From JAFDVL01 sp964631865 (GTDB lineage: Bacteria; Acidobacteriota; Blastocatellia; RBC074): a DNA stretch of 64,000 nt. Shown here piece by piece: positions 44,611-54,334 of this stretch. Position numbers and translations under genes: made by a program. The DNA lies in NCBI GenBank assembly GCA_964631865.1, contig CAZWAK010000009.1:1-64000 (forward strand), in the 5' to 3' direction. The notes beneath the pieces are model-generated. The model had not been told where the DNA came from. It ran no database searches and worked only from the letters and a program-made list of their open reading frames with translations. Numbering within the stretch: the stretch's first letter is position 1; every line of letters begins with the position of its first letter.

Positions 44611-47437
44611 CTACATTGCCGAAATCATCGCGTTCAATTTTGCAATTTGCTCCTCTAATTCTGCCGCGCGTGCGCGTGATTCGGTTACGACTTCGACAGC
44701 GGCACGCGCTACGAAATCCGCGTTCGACAGGCGTTTTTGCAGGCCTTCGAGTTCTTTGCTGAGCTTCGTGACATTGCCTTCGAGCCGCGTTTTTTCTTTC
44801 TCGAAATCTACCAAGCCTTCGAGCGGCACAACAATTTGCACATTGCCTACTACCTCATTTACTGATCCTTTCTCGATATGAACGAGTAGTGGGACATTGA
44901 TATCTTCATTACTTTCGTTTCCGGTTTCAATTTTTAGGTAGCTACTTACCACTTCCAAATTCTCGACGCGGGCAAGCCGTTCGATATGCACTTTCATCTT
45001 ATCAATCACCACTCGGCTGGTAACTTCGGCCACAAAGAATTTCGCATCAATTCCAATTGACGGAGCGATGTTGAAGGTCGAGCGGATGTTGCGTAGCTTC
45101 GACACCAAACCGGTGAACAATTCCATTTCGCGTTCGGCTTGTTCGTCGCGCGCGGCGGCTTCGGGAAATTCGTTCAGGCAAATCGTTTTCCCGCGATGCG
45201 GCAGGCGTTGCCACAGCTCTTCGGTGATGAACGGCATCAGCGGGTGCAGCAAACTCAAGCTGCGTTCGAGGATGTAAATGATGCGGCGTTTGGCCGCCGT
45301 GCTTTGCGGTGTTTTCTTCCGTGATTTCCGTCGAAGTCACGAACGGTTTTGACAGTTCGATGTACCAATCGCAGAAATCATTCCAGAAAAATTGATACAA
45401 CGTCGCGGCGGCTTCGTGGAAGCGAAATTCTTCAAGCGCGGAATTCACTTCCGCCGTCGCAGCATTCAAGCGGCTCAGAATCCAGCGGTCTGCCAGGCTT
45501 GGCTCAGACAATTCTGTTTCCCAATCCACTGGCTCTTGGTCTTCAAAAATATCGCCGCAATTCATCAACACAAAGCGCGTCGCATTCCAAATCTTGTTGG
45601 CGAAGTTGCGCGCGGATTCGAGCTTCGATTCCTGCAACGCAAGCGTCAAGCCGGTGGTCGAAGCGGCGGTCAACGCGAAGCGCGCGGCGTCTGTTCCGTA
45701 TTTATCGAACACGTCCAGCGGGTCAATTACATTGCCTTTCGTCTTCGACATTTTCTGGCCTTGTGGATCAAGCACAAGCGCGTTGATGTAGACGGTGCGA
45801 AATGGCACTTCGCCCATAAATTTCAAGCCCATCATCATCATTCGCGCGACCCAGAAAAAGATGATGTCCTGCGCGGTGACCAGCACGTCAGTCGGATAGA
45901 ATTTCTTCAAGTCTTCGGTTTCTTCCGGCCAGCCGAGCGTTGAGAATGGCCAAAGCTGTGACGAAAACCAGGTGTCAAGCACATCCGTTTCGGGCGTAAG
46001 CGGCGTGTTCGGATCAAGCCTTTCGGAAAGCAATCGTTCGCGGGCTTCGGCTTCATCACGCGCGACGATGATTGTGCCGTCGGGCGTGTAATACGCCGGA
46101 ATCAAATGTCCCCACCACAGTTGCCGCGACACGCACCAGTCCTGAATGTTTTCGAGCCAGTTGCAGTAAATCTTCGAGACGCTTTCAGGAATGATTTTCG
46201 TGCGCCCGTCGTACACGGCTTCGAGCGCGGGTTCGGCGAGCGGCTTCATCTTCAAAAACCACTGCGTCGAAATCAGCGGTTCGACGACTTGGCCGCTGCG
46301 TTGGCAATGACCGACGTTGTGCGTGTAGTCTTCGATCTTGAGCAGCAGCCCAGCTTCTTCCAAATCTTTGACGACGGCCTTGCGCGCCTCAAAGCGATCC
46401 AGGCCGCGATATTTTTCGGGCGCGGCGTCCGTCATCTTCGCTTCTTTGCTGATGACCTGAATGAATTCCAAGTTGTGGCGTTTGCCCATCGCAAAATCGT
46501 TCGGATCGTGCGCGGGCGTGACTTTGACCAAGCCGGTACCGAATTCTTTTTCGACAATCGCGTCTTGAATAAATTGAATTTGACGACCAACGAGGGGCAA
46601 CGTTGCAGTCTTGCCAATTAATTCAGCATAGCGTTCGTCTTCGGGATTGAAGGCAACGGCGGTGTCGCCAAGCATTGTTTCCGGGCGTGTCGTGGCGACG
46701 ACGACGAAATTGCCCGTAGGAGTTTTGAGCAAGCCAGATTTGACTTCGCCTTCATTCAGCGCAGCGTAGGCGTCGGCTAAGCCTTCTGCTTTCGGCAACG
46801 AACCATCGGCGTTGCGCACCGGATAGGCGATGTGCCAGATGTTGCCTTTGACGGCTTTCATTTCGACTTCGAGGTCGGAGATGGCGGTTTGCAAGCCAGG
46901 CGACCAGTTGACCATGTATTCGCCGCGATAGATCAAGCCTTCGTCGTACAAACGCACGAAGACTTCTTTCACGGCATTCGACAAGCCTTCGTCCATCGTG
47001 AAGCGTTCGCGCGACCAGTCTACGGAATCGCCGAGGATGCGCATTTGCTTCAGGATCGTGCCGCCGGAATGCGCTTTCCATTCCCACACTTTTTCGACGA
47101 ACTTTTCGCGGCCCAAATCGCGGCGATCAATGCCCTGCTCGGCCAATTGCCGCGTCACCACCATTTGCGTAGCGATACCGGCATGATCGGTTCCCGGCAG
47201 CCACAACACTTTGTCGCCTTTCATTCTGCGCCAACGCGCCAACACGTCCTGCAAGGTGTGATTCAGCGCGTGTCCCATGTGCAAAAAGCCCGTCACGTTC
47301 GGCGGCGGAATCACCATCGTAAACACGGGCGCGTCCGCGTTGGTTTGCGTTTCGGGTGCAAAATAGTTGTTCGCTTCCCATTCGGGATACCAGCGGCCTT
47401 CGACTTCTTTGGGTTCGTATTGTTTTGGAATTTCCAT
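44611..47437 (-). CDS. valS: Valyl-tRNA synthetase, reading frame broken by a frameshift
   Basis: A class I synthetase that charges tRNA-Val. The 5' part (47437 to about 45300) has the HIGH-type motif FLHMGHALNH, the editing domain and KMSKTKGNV. Near 45285-45305 the frame changes by one base: after FVTSTEITEENTAK the normal continuation RRIIYILERSLSLLHPLMPF is in another frame, which runs to 44611 and includes the anticodon-binding part and the C-terminal coiled coil. One extra G in the GGCGG run would explain it. As the gene is essential, an assembly error is the simplest cause. Confidence 0.9.
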
Positions 47438-47444
47438 AATTTTT

Positions 47445-47550
47445 AGCTATCAGCTATCAGCCATTCGCCGTTTTAGAGTTTGGGAATGGAGAAGGGATTG
47501 TAAACAAACAATCGTGAAAAGCGAAAGCTGACGGCTGATGGCTGATCGCT
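47445..47550. repeat. Inverted heptamer arrays between valS and folE
   Basis: Left array of AGCTATC units (47445-47469) and right array of CTGATGG/CTGACGG units (47521-47550) pair around a core of about 50 bases, in the divergent promoter region of valS and folE. Confidence 0.85.
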
Positions 47551-47626
47551 TCTCAGCAATTTGCCTTCTGCGGCGTGTCCGCCGATAATGCCAACTTAGA
47601 ATTTACCTTACGATTTGCAAATCACG

Positions 47627-48229
47627 ATGAGCCAAACTACAGAAGCAGCTTTGTCACCAAATACCTCTTTTGACCTGAAAAAAATTGCCGAGGGCGTGCG
47701 CTTGATTTTGGCAGGAATGGGCGAAGACCCGAACCGTCCCGGCCTTGCCGAAACGCCGCAGCGCGTCGCTGAAATGTATGCGGAAATCTGCGGCGGCTTG
47801 TATGAAGACGCGAGTGCCGAATTGAAAGTGTTACCGTCTGAGGCGCACGAAGAAATCGTGATGGTCAAAGACATTACGCTCGCTTCGATCTGCGAGCATC
47901 ATTTGATCCCGTTCACGGGTGTCGCGCACGTTGCCTACATCCCGCAGGACGGGCGCATCGTCGGTTTGTCGAAGCTCGCGCGCATTGTGGACATCTTCGC
48001 GCGTCGTCCGCAGGTGCAGGAACGATTGACGACGCAGATTGCGGATTTGCTTTTTGACGGGCCACTCCAACCAAGCGGCGTGTTGGTTGTCGTCGAAGCC
48101 GTGCATTTGTGCATGACGATGCGCGGCATCAAGAAACCGGGCGCGACAACCGTGACTTCGGCGCTGCGCGGCGTATTTCGCACGGATGAAATTTTGCGCG
48201 CAGAAGCGATGGCGTTCCTCAAACGATAA
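47627..48229 (+). CDS. folE: GTP cyclohydrolase I
   Basis: A 200-residue enzyme that converts GTP to dihydroneopterin triphosphate, the first step of folate synthesis. The zinc and catalytic motifs are SICEHHLIPF and a MTMRGIKKPGATTVTSALRG block. The N-terminal helix and RVAEMYAEICGG segment are normal. The ATG at 47627 is preferred to an in-frame TTG 12 bases upstream. purF follows after two bases. Confidence 0.97.
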   Translation: MSQTTEAALSPNTSFDLKKIAEGVRLILAGMGEDPNRPGLAETPQRVAEMYAEICGGLYEDASAELKVLPSEAHEEIVMVKDITLASICEHHLIPFTGVAHVAYIPQDGRIVGLSKLARIVDIFARRPQVQERLTTQIADLLFDGPLQPSGVLVVVEAVHLCMTMRGIKKPGATTVTSALRGVFRTDEILRAEAMAFLKR

Positions 48230-48231
48230 TT

Positions 48232-49668
48232 ATGTTCGATAAATTCAAAGAAGAATGTGGCGTCTTTGGCATCTTCGGCAACGCGGAAGCCTCGAAGCTG
48301 GCCTATCTCGGCCTGTACTCGATGCAGCATCGCGGGCAGGAATCGGCGGGCATTGTGAGCGCCGATGGCAACAAACTCTACACAGATCGTGGGATGGGGC
48401 ACGTCAGCGATGTTTTCAATGAAGACAAGCTGGATTTGCTGCGCGGGCATATCGCCATCGCGCACAACCGCTACTCGACCGCAGGCAAAGTCAGCTTGGC
48501 CGAAGCGCAGCCATTCGCGGTGAATTGCAGTTTCGGCGCGTTGGCGCTTTGTCACAACGGCAATTTGCCCGACGCGATTGAAGCGCGCGAACGGCTCGAA
48601 CAGGACGGTGCGATCTTTCAATCCACGTCGGACACCGAAGTCCTGCTGCATCAAATCGCACGATCCAAAGTGCCGACCTTGCCCGAAGCGATTGTGGATG
48701 CGCTCAAGCAACACGACGGCGCGTATTCGCTGCTGTTTGCGACGCCGACGCAATTGATTGCCGTGCGCGATCCGCGTGGCTTTCGTCCGTTGGCGATGGG
48801 TGAATTAGAAGGCGCGACAGTATTCGCTTCGGAAACCTGTGCCTTCGATTTGATTGGTGCGACGTACCTCCGCGATGTTGCGCCGGGCGAGTTAATTGTC
48901 GTGGATGTCAACGGCGTGCATTCATCGAAACCGTTTGAGGCAAAACCGATTTCGCACTGCATCTTCGAGCACGTTTATTTTGCGCGCCCGGATTCGCTGA
49001 TCTTCGGGCGCAGCATCAATAAGAGCCGTCACAAAATGGGGCGCATCCTCGCGCGCGAACATCCGGCGAACGCGGACATCGTCGTGCCCGTGCCGGATTC
49101 GGGCGTCGCGGCGGCGATTGGTTATGCTTCGGCTTCGAGCCTGAAGTTTCGCTTTGGCTTGGTGCGTAATCACTACGTCGGGCGCACGTTCATCGAACCG
49201 CAATCGCAGATTCGCCACTTCGGCGTGAAGATCAAATTGAATCCGGTGCGCGATTTGATCGAAGGCCGTCGCGTCGTGTTGATTGACGATTCGTTGGTGC
49301 GCGGCACGACTTCCAAGAAGATCGTCAAGATGGTGCGTGATGCGGGCGCGACCGAAGTGCATTTCCGCATCAGTTGCCCGCCCACGATTTCGCCGTGCTA
49401 CTACGGCGTAGACACGCCAACGCGCGAAGAGTTGATTGGCGCGAACAATTCGGTGCAGGAGATTTGCGATTTCATCGGCGCAGATTCGCTTGGTTATTTG
49501 AGCCTGGCAGGTTTACGCGAAGCAGTGGACGACACGACGGATTCGCATTTCTGTCAGGCGTGTTACACCGGACAATATCCGACGCTGCTGAAAAATCAGC
49601 CGGTGCAAATCGCCAGCGCGCGCGCCGGACAACGGGCGTTGTTTGAGAACGGAAAGATGACTGAATAA
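48232..49668 (+). CDS. purF: Amidophosphoribosyltransferase
   Basis: A 478-residue enzyme that makes 5-phosphoribosylamine from PRPP and glutamine, the first step of purine synthesis. The nucleophile Cys9 follows a short propeptide (MFDKFKEEC), then GVFGIFGN. The glutaminase part has HRGQESAG and HNGNLPDA; the PRTase part has the PRPP loop VVLIDDSLVRGTTS. The C-terminal Cys residues (FCQACYTG) fit the iron-sulfur type. It is two bases after folE, so the two are an operon. Confidence 0.97.
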   Translation: MFDKFKEECGVFGIFGNAEASKLAYLGLYSMQHRGQESAGIVSADGNKLYTDRGMGHVSDVFNEDKLDLLRGHIAIAHNRYSTAGKVSLAEAQPFAVNCSFGALALCHNGNLPDAIEARERLEQDGAIFQSTSDTEVLLHQIARSKVPTLPEAIVDALKQHDGAYSLLFATPTQLIAVRDPRGFRPLAMGELEGATVFASETCAFDLIGATYLRDVAPGELIVVDVNGVHSSKPFEAKPISHCIFEHVYFARPDSLIFGRSINKSRHKMGRILAREHPANADIVVPVPDSGVAAAIGYASASSLKFRFGLVRNHYVGRTFIEPQSQIRHFGVKIKLNPVRDLIEGRRVVLIDDSLVRGTTSKKIVKMVRDAGATEVHFRISCPPTISPCYYGVDTPTREELIGANNSVQEICDFIGADSLGYLSLAGLREAVDDTTDSHFCQACYTGQYPTLLKNQPVQIASARAGQRALFENGKMTE

Positions 49669-49670
49669 CA

Positions 49671-49745
49671 GGCGTCAAGAGTTCAAGCTTCAGCTTGGGT
49701 TTTGGTTGGGCGACGAAGCAAGCTGAAGCTTGAACTCTTGACGCC
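49671..49745. repeat. Long perfect inverted repeat after purF
   Basis: Arms of 27 bp (49671-49697 and 49719-49745) are exactly complementary around a 21-base core. It follows the purF stop by two bases and ends 16 bases before the next gene, so it could be a terminator or processing site. Confidence 0.9.
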
Positions 49746-49761
49746 TCCTCCTCACGCTTTT

Positions 49762-50745
49762 ATGCAATCACGATGGCGACAGTTTATCGCGGCTTTGTTG
49801 CTCGCGCTCTTTGCTTTTACCGTTTTGTCATGCCGCGCCAAAGTCGAACAGGTCAACGATCAGCCGTTGCCCGATGAACCCGCGCCCGGCGGCAGTTTGC
49901 GCATCTACGCGCTCGACGTGGGGCAAGGCGATGGCTTGCTCGTGATTTCGCCGCAAGGCAAAACGGTGCTGATTGACGCGGGGCCAACCGAAGCAGGCGA
50001 TGAAGTCGTCGCAGCATTGCGCAATCACGGCGTGAAGCAAATTGATCTGATGATCGCCACACATCCGCACGCGGATCACATCGGCGGGATGAAAAAAGTC
50101 TTCGATACCTTGCGCGTGAAGAGACTGCTGGACAGCGGGCAAACGTATGGCACGGCAACCTACGAAAAGCTGCTTCGCGAAGTGCAAGAGAACAACGTTT
50201 CCTACGTCAAAGCCGTGCGCGGACAGACGATTGAACTGGATTCCGGCGTGAAGTTCGATGTGCTGAATCCAGGGGCGAAATTGCTGACCGACAAAGAGGT
50301 CGGCGATGGGCGGAGCGTGCAGAATGCGAATTCCGTCGTGCTGCGTTTGAGCTATGGCAACTTTGCGATGTTGTTCACGGGCGATGCGGAATTTGAAACG
50401 GAAGCGCAGATGATGGACGCTGGATTGCCGCTCAACGCACAAGTTTTGAAAATCGGGCATCACGGCTCGCGTCACGCCACGAGCGGCAAGTTTTTGGACG
50501 CCGTCAAGCCGCAAGTCGCCGTGATTTCCAACAGCGCTGACAACGACTACGGTCATCCGTCGCAATTCACGCTGGATCGCTTGAAAAAGGCGAACATCAA
50601 AACACTGCGCACGGATTTGAGCGGCGAAATCGAAATCTTTTCGGATGGCAAAACCTTTGAAGCACGACCAGGACGTAAAGCGACGCTCGCGCAAACGTGG
50701 GCGGGACGACAGCCGGTGCGCAATGAACTGTCAGTGAATCCGTAA
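49762..50745 (+). CDS. ComEC-like MBL-fold hydrolase, lipoprotein
   Basis: A 327-residue predicted lipoprotein (LLALFAFTVLSC, Cys22). The body is a metallo-beta-lactamase domain like the ComEC C-terminus: YALDVGQGDGLLV, the zinc motif THPHADHIGG, FTGDAE and KIGHHGSRH. Related free-standing MBL proteins are nucleases or phosphodiesterases, and some help DNA uptake. It is followed by DUF3006, a small family often adjacent to such proteins. The start at 49762 gives the lipobox; an earlier in-frame start would lie in the repeat. Confidence 0.9.
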   Translation: MQSRWRQFIAALLLALFAFTVLSCRAKVEQVNDQPLPDEPAPGGSLRIYALDVGQGDGLLVISPQGKTVLIDAGPTEAGDEVVAALRNHGVKQIDLMIATHPHADHIGGMKKVFDTLRVKRLLDSGQTYGTATYEKLLREVQENNVSYVKAVRGQTIELDSGVKFDVLNPGAKLLTDKEVGDGRSVQNANSVVLRLSYGNFAMLFTGDAEFETEAQMMDAGLPLNAQVLKIGHHGSRHATSGKFLDAVKPQVAVISNSADNDYGHPSQFTLDRLKKANIKTLRTDLSGEIEIFSDGKTFEARPGRKATLAQTWAGRQPVRNELSVNP

Positions 50746-50792
50746 TGCGATTCGTAGTATGATCAGGTTCCCTCAGAAAGGAGCTTTGCAAT

Positions 50793-51062
50793 ATGGAACA
50801 AGTTCTCGAAAAAGAATCGCTGGCGACGCGAGGGCGCAGATTTTATGAGCAGCATCTGAAATCATTGCTGGAGCCGGAAAACAACGGCAAGTTTTTGGCG
50901 ATTGAGCCGGAATCGGGTCGGTATTTTCTGGGAACAGATCGCACCAGCGTTTCGCTCGAAGCGTTAGCGCGAATGCCGGGTAAACTGTTTTTCCTGATGC
51001 GAGTGGGGTTTCCTGCCGCTGATAAACTGGGAGCGTATGGCCGTCGAACAGGGCAGGGTTAA
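50793..51062 (+). CDS. Small protein upstream of a retropepsin-like gene
   Basis: An 89-residue protein with a good AAAGGAG site. The YFLGTDRTSVSLEALARMPG segment followed by KLFFLMRVGFPAADKLG is a pattern I know from small proteins encoded just upstream of clan-AA aspartic protease genes. The function is unknown; it may act with the protease. It overlaps the start of the broken protease gene by 26 bp. Confidence 0.75.
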   Translation: MEQVLEKESLATRGRRFYEQHLKSLLEPENNGKFLAIEPESGRYFLGTDRTSVSLEALARMPGKLFFLMRVGFPAADKLGAYGRRTGQG

Positions 51063-51408
51063 CGAGGTTTTCGAAGCGTGCATTACGCTTGAGTTTACCA
51101 GCGGCGCGGCGCTCGAATGCGTAATTGATACGGGCTTTTCCGGGGCGCTGATGTTACCCGAAAAGCTCGTCCCGCAACTGAACGCCCGTTAAGTCGGAAC
51201 CGAATGGTTCACCCTCGTTGGGGGACGAGAAATTGAAGCTGCCATCTTTGTCGTTGAAGCCTATTGGTTCAGCAGGTTGCGAACGATCAACGCGGTAATG
51301 AGCGAAACGGATGATGCGCTGATTGGCACGGAGCTATTGAAAGACACTGTGCTATTGATTGACTATGTTTCCTCGAAAGTCGAAATCAAAAATGACCAGG
51401 AAGATTAA
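51037..51408 (+). pseudogene. Retropepsin-like (clan AA) aspartic protease with an internal stop
   Basis: One frame encodes a 123-residue protein except for a TAA at 51190-51192. The catalytic loop ECVIDTGFSGALMLP precedes the stop. After it, the same frame goes on through GTEWFTLVGGREIEAAIFVVEA and ALIGTELLKD, the usual second half of these small proteases. So it is a nonsense mutation or a base error, not a frameshift. The tail overlaps the DUF3006 gene. Confidence 0.75.
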
Positions 51409-51661
51409 AGAGTCTGCCCCTCAGATCATCGCCGCTTTTATTGACCGCATTGAGAATGACATCGCGGTTGTCATCTTGAGCGATGCGCCGGAAATTCACT
51501 TTAATCTGCCACTGAAATATTTGCCGCGCGACGTTGCAGAAGGCAATCATCTCAAGCTTTCATTTGAACTCGACGCTGAAACTACAGAAGCTGCACGCCA
51601 ATGTGTTGCTACATTGCAAACTGAGTTAGCAACCGAACCCGAAATCCACATCAAATTATGA
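51392..51661 (+). CDS. DUF3006-family protein
   Basis: An 89-residue protein with the DUF3006 pattern: AFIDRIENDIAVVILSDAPEIHF near the N-terminus and LPRDVAEGNHLKLSFELD in the centre. The function is unknown. These proteins often occur with ComEC-like MBL proteins, as is the case here (49762-50745). An ATG at 51365 would add nine residues. Its stop overlaps the purM ATG (ATGA). Confidence 0.8.
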   Translation: MTRKIKESAPQIIAAFIDRIENDIAVVILSDAPEIHFNLPLKYLPRDVAEGNHLKLSFELDAETTEAARQCVATLQTELATEPEIHIKL

Positions 51662-52695
51662 CGCAATCCATCAGTTACAAAGACGCAGGCGTGAACATTG
51701 ACGCCGCCAACGAAACGACTGCTCGCATCAAGCAAATTGCCCGCCGCACCTTCAATGACCGTGTGCTGTCTGACATTGGCAGCTTTGGCGGCATGTTCAG
51801 CGCCGCGTTCACCGACACGCGCGATCCCGTGTTAGTCGCAAGCTGCGACGGCGTCGGCACAAAACTCAAAATCGCCTTTGCCGCCGGGATTCACAACACG
51901 GTCGGCTATGACCTCGTGTCGCATTGCTTCAACGACATTTTGGTGCAGGGTGCGAAGCCGTTGTTCTTTCTGGATTACATTGCGACGGGCAAGCTGGAAC
52001 CGGAAGTCGTCGAGCAAATCATCGAAGGCATGGCGCGCGCGTGCAGCGAAGGCGGCTGCGCGTTGCTCGGCGGCGAGACGGCAGAAATGCCGGGCTTTTA
52101 TCCCGACGGCGAATACGACATCGCGGGCTTTATCGTAGGCGTCGTGGATCGTCGCAAGGTCATCAACGGCTCGCGCATCGTCGCGGGCGATGTCGTGCTC
52201 GGCTTGCCTGCGATGGGCTTGCACACGAACGGCTACAGTTTGGCGCGCAAGCTTTTGCTCGACGTGGCGGGCTACCAAATAGACACGCACGTCGAAGAGT
52301 TAGGCTGCACCGTCGGCACGGAGTTACTCAAACATCACAAGAGTTATTTGCCTGCACTATCGCGCCTGATTGATCACGAAGGCATTATCAAAGGCTTGGC
52401 GCACATCACAGGCGGCGGCCTGGTCGAAAATATCCCGCGCATTTTGCCGATCAATGTAGACGTCGCGTTGCGCTATGAGAGTTGGCCCGTATTGCCGGTC
52501 TACGACCTGATGCAAAAAATTGGGCAGGTGTCGCAAGCCGAAATGCTGCGCACCTTCAATCTCGGCTTGGGGATGATTGTGATTACCGGCAAGCAATTCG
52601 CGGAGTATGTCAAAGACCAAATCACGCAGACAGGCGAAACCGTGTACGAAGTCGGCGAAGTGATTGATGGCACGGGCAAGGTCGTGTTTGTATGA
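51658..52695 (+). CDS. purM: Phosphoribosylformylglycinamidine cyclo-ligase
   Basis: A 345-residue AIR synthetase that closes the imidazole ring in purine synthesis. Recognisable blocks are SYKDAGVNIDAANE, a SFGGMFS loop, CDGVGTKLKIA, ALLGGETAEMPGFY and the HITGGGLVENIPRILP segment. The length fits the family. It is coupled by ATGA overlaps to both the upstream DUF3006 gene and the downstream ridA gene; purF lies 2 kb upstream on the same strand. Confidence 0.97.
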   Translation: MTQSISYKDAGVNIDAANETTARIKQIARRTFNDRVLSDIGSFGGMFSAAFTDTRDPVLVASCDGVGTKLKIAFAAGIHNTVGYDLVSHCFNDILVQGAKPLFFLDYIATGKLEPEVVEQIIEGMARACSEGGCALLGGETAEMPGFYPDGEYDIAGFIVGVVDRRKVINGSRIVAGDVVLGLPAMGLHTNGYSLARKLLLDVAGYQIDTHVEELGCTVGTELLKHHKSYLPALSRLIDHEGIIKGLAHITGGGLVENIPRILPINVDVALRYESWPVLPVYDLMQKIGQVSQAEMLRTFNLGLGMIVITGKQFAEYVKDQITQTGETVYEVGEVIDGTGKVVFV

Positions 52696-53117
52696 AGAAA
52701 ACATTCATCAACCCAGTAAGCTTGCCCGACTGGAAAGACTTCTACACCCAAGTCGTCACCGTCGAAGCGCACGGCATAAAAACGATCTATGTTTCGGGAC
52801 AAGTGGGTGTAGATGCACAGCAGAAGCTGGTCGGCGATGGAAGCTTGTCCACGCAAAGCAAACAGGCGTTTGCCAACTTAGCCACCGCGTTGGCGAGTGC
52901 GGGCGCGAGTTTGGCGGATGTGGTGAAAATTACGGTGTACGTGGTCAATTACAAGTACGAAGATGCGACCGTGATCGGTGCGTTGATCCAACAACATTTC
53001 GCTGCCGCACCACCTCCCGCGTGTTCGCTCATTGGCGTACAAGCATTGGCGCGCGATGAGTTTCTGATTGAGATTGAAGCTACTGCCGTTTGCAAAGATC
53101 AAGTTCACGCCGCTTGA
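52692..53117 (+). CDS. RidA-family enamine/imine deaminase
   Basis: A 141-residue protein of the RidA/YjgF/UK114 family, which removes reactive enamine or imine intermediates. It has YVSGQVGVDA, the LADVVKITVYVVN segment and a C-terminal GVQALARDEFLIEIEATAV. The Arg near the C-terminus that binds the substrate carboxylate in RidA is Arg117 or nearby. Its ATG overlaps the purM stop. Confidence 0.9.
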   Translation: MKKTFINPVSLPDWKDFYTQVVTVEAHGIKTIYVSGQVGVDAQQKLVGDGSLSTQSKQAFANLATALASAGASLADVVKITVYVVNYKYEDATVIGALIQQHFAAAPPPACSLIGVQALARDEFLIEIEATAVCKDQVHAA

Positions 53118-53299
53118 AAGTAGATCGGATTCGTCCCCCTTAGTTGCCTCTTCCCTCCTCTAAAGTAAGCGATGAGGAACCATAATCTTGTTTAGTTGTG
53201 AATTCAGCATTGACAAGTTCCGAACAGACATGGTAAATGCTATCGCGCTCAAGCGAAACTAGTCATTTAATAACCCAAGCTTTTGCAATCATTGATCAG

Positions 53300-53584
53300 C
53301 TATCTTAGCGGCAGATATTTTTGATTGCCGCTCAACCTGAACCTAAGCCAGTTTTTTTTAACCTTCCACACAGTTGAAGTTGTTTTTTGAGTTATAGGAA
53401 CAAACCCTTTGTTCAAAGGGTAGTCTTCCTGCTTCTGCGTGAAGAATTCCTGCTCGCATAAGCATTGCAGTTTGTATTGCAGGTAGAAGATGATTGCGCC
53501 CCCATCAATCACCCCGGCTTCTACTGGCAATGAGGGCCATTGAATGATGTTACAGAGGGGGATGACAGTTTGTGTTGGAGCCAT
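53300..53584 (-). CDS. Doubtful small open frame
   Basis: A 94-codon frame in otherwise empty DNA. It has a plausible hydrophobic and aromatic composition but no known motif, no ribosome site and no partner. It may be a remnant of a transferred gene. Confidence 0.2.
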   Translation of the reverse strand: MAPTQTVIPLCNIIQWPSLPVEAGVIDGGAIIFYLQYKLQCLCEQEFFTQKQEDYPLNKGFVPITQKTTSTVWKVKKNWLRFRLSGNQKYLPLR

Positions 53585-53878
53585 CGGTGAGAGGCGATCT
53601 ATGGGTAAAGTAGACCAGAACTGCTTCTGAAAAAGCTAAATAAAGATACTCTAGCGCCAAAACAATGCCTCTGCTTGTTGATTTCCCCAAAACTAATCAC
53701 TAAAAGGCCGGCAACCATAGAAGAATAGTAGCAAGCTGACAGCAAGAGATGTCGGGCTGTAGAGTTGTCGTCTCAATAAGAAGAAGGTATGGAGAGAGGA
53801 TGACTTATCAATTCAAGGAGGATATGTTGATGAATAAAGACTCTGTTTGATGAGTTGTGAGTGATCTGCGCTTCTTAT

Positions 53879-53943
53879 GCAAAGACGGAACCCAAAACTG
53901 AACCCGGTCTGAAAACTTAGGATCAGTAAGATTCCGTCTTTGC
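53879..53943. other. Perfect 12-bp inverted repeat in the gene-free stretch
   Basis: GCAAAGACGGAA (53879-53890) and its exact complement (53932-53943) flank a 41-base core. It could be a structured RNA or a terminator; no T tract follows on the plus strand. Confidence 0.45.
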
Positions 53944-54334
53944 GCCCCCAATCCCCCGATGAGAGAGATTGGATGTGGAGAGTATAGTGAAGTTGCCTAT
54001 ATTAACGCAACCCGTATCGTGCGTGCGGCGACAAAGTTACTTCCCCCTTCCATCCTCCCAAGAATAAGAAGCCGTTTTCTGAAGTAGCAAAGCTAATTGG
54101 CCAATTAGTCTATTGGCTTGGTCGTTGGCTGGTCTGCATAAAAAGTCCGTGTGCATGGCGGGACTCGGCAGAGCTTTGCCCAAAACTAGCTGCCTCGACA
54201 TGAGGTTTCCCCTTCGGGCTTGATGATGAAGGGGGAGGTGTGTGTGACACATCGGCAAGCGGTCATTGTGTAGAGCCTATGATTACGGGATGCCATTGAG
54301 TATTCGCTCTGGTGAAAAATTTGCAGGAGGAACC

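Larger units (their letters stand above)
53118..54334. other. AT-rich gene-free stretch before the exopolysaccharide locus
   Basis: About 1.2 kb with no gene I can support. One open frame (53300-53584, minus, 94 codons) is not recognised and has no ribosome site. A perfect 12-bp inverted repeat at 53879-53890 with 53932-53943 surrounds a 41-base core. The end contains the ribosome site of the next gene. GC is lower than in flanking genes. Confidence 0.55.

Noticed and set aside
51190..51192. TAA reassigned or read as a special codon in the retropepsin-like gene
   Set aside because: TAA is used as a normal stop by many intact genes in the window, so a mutation or base error is simpler.
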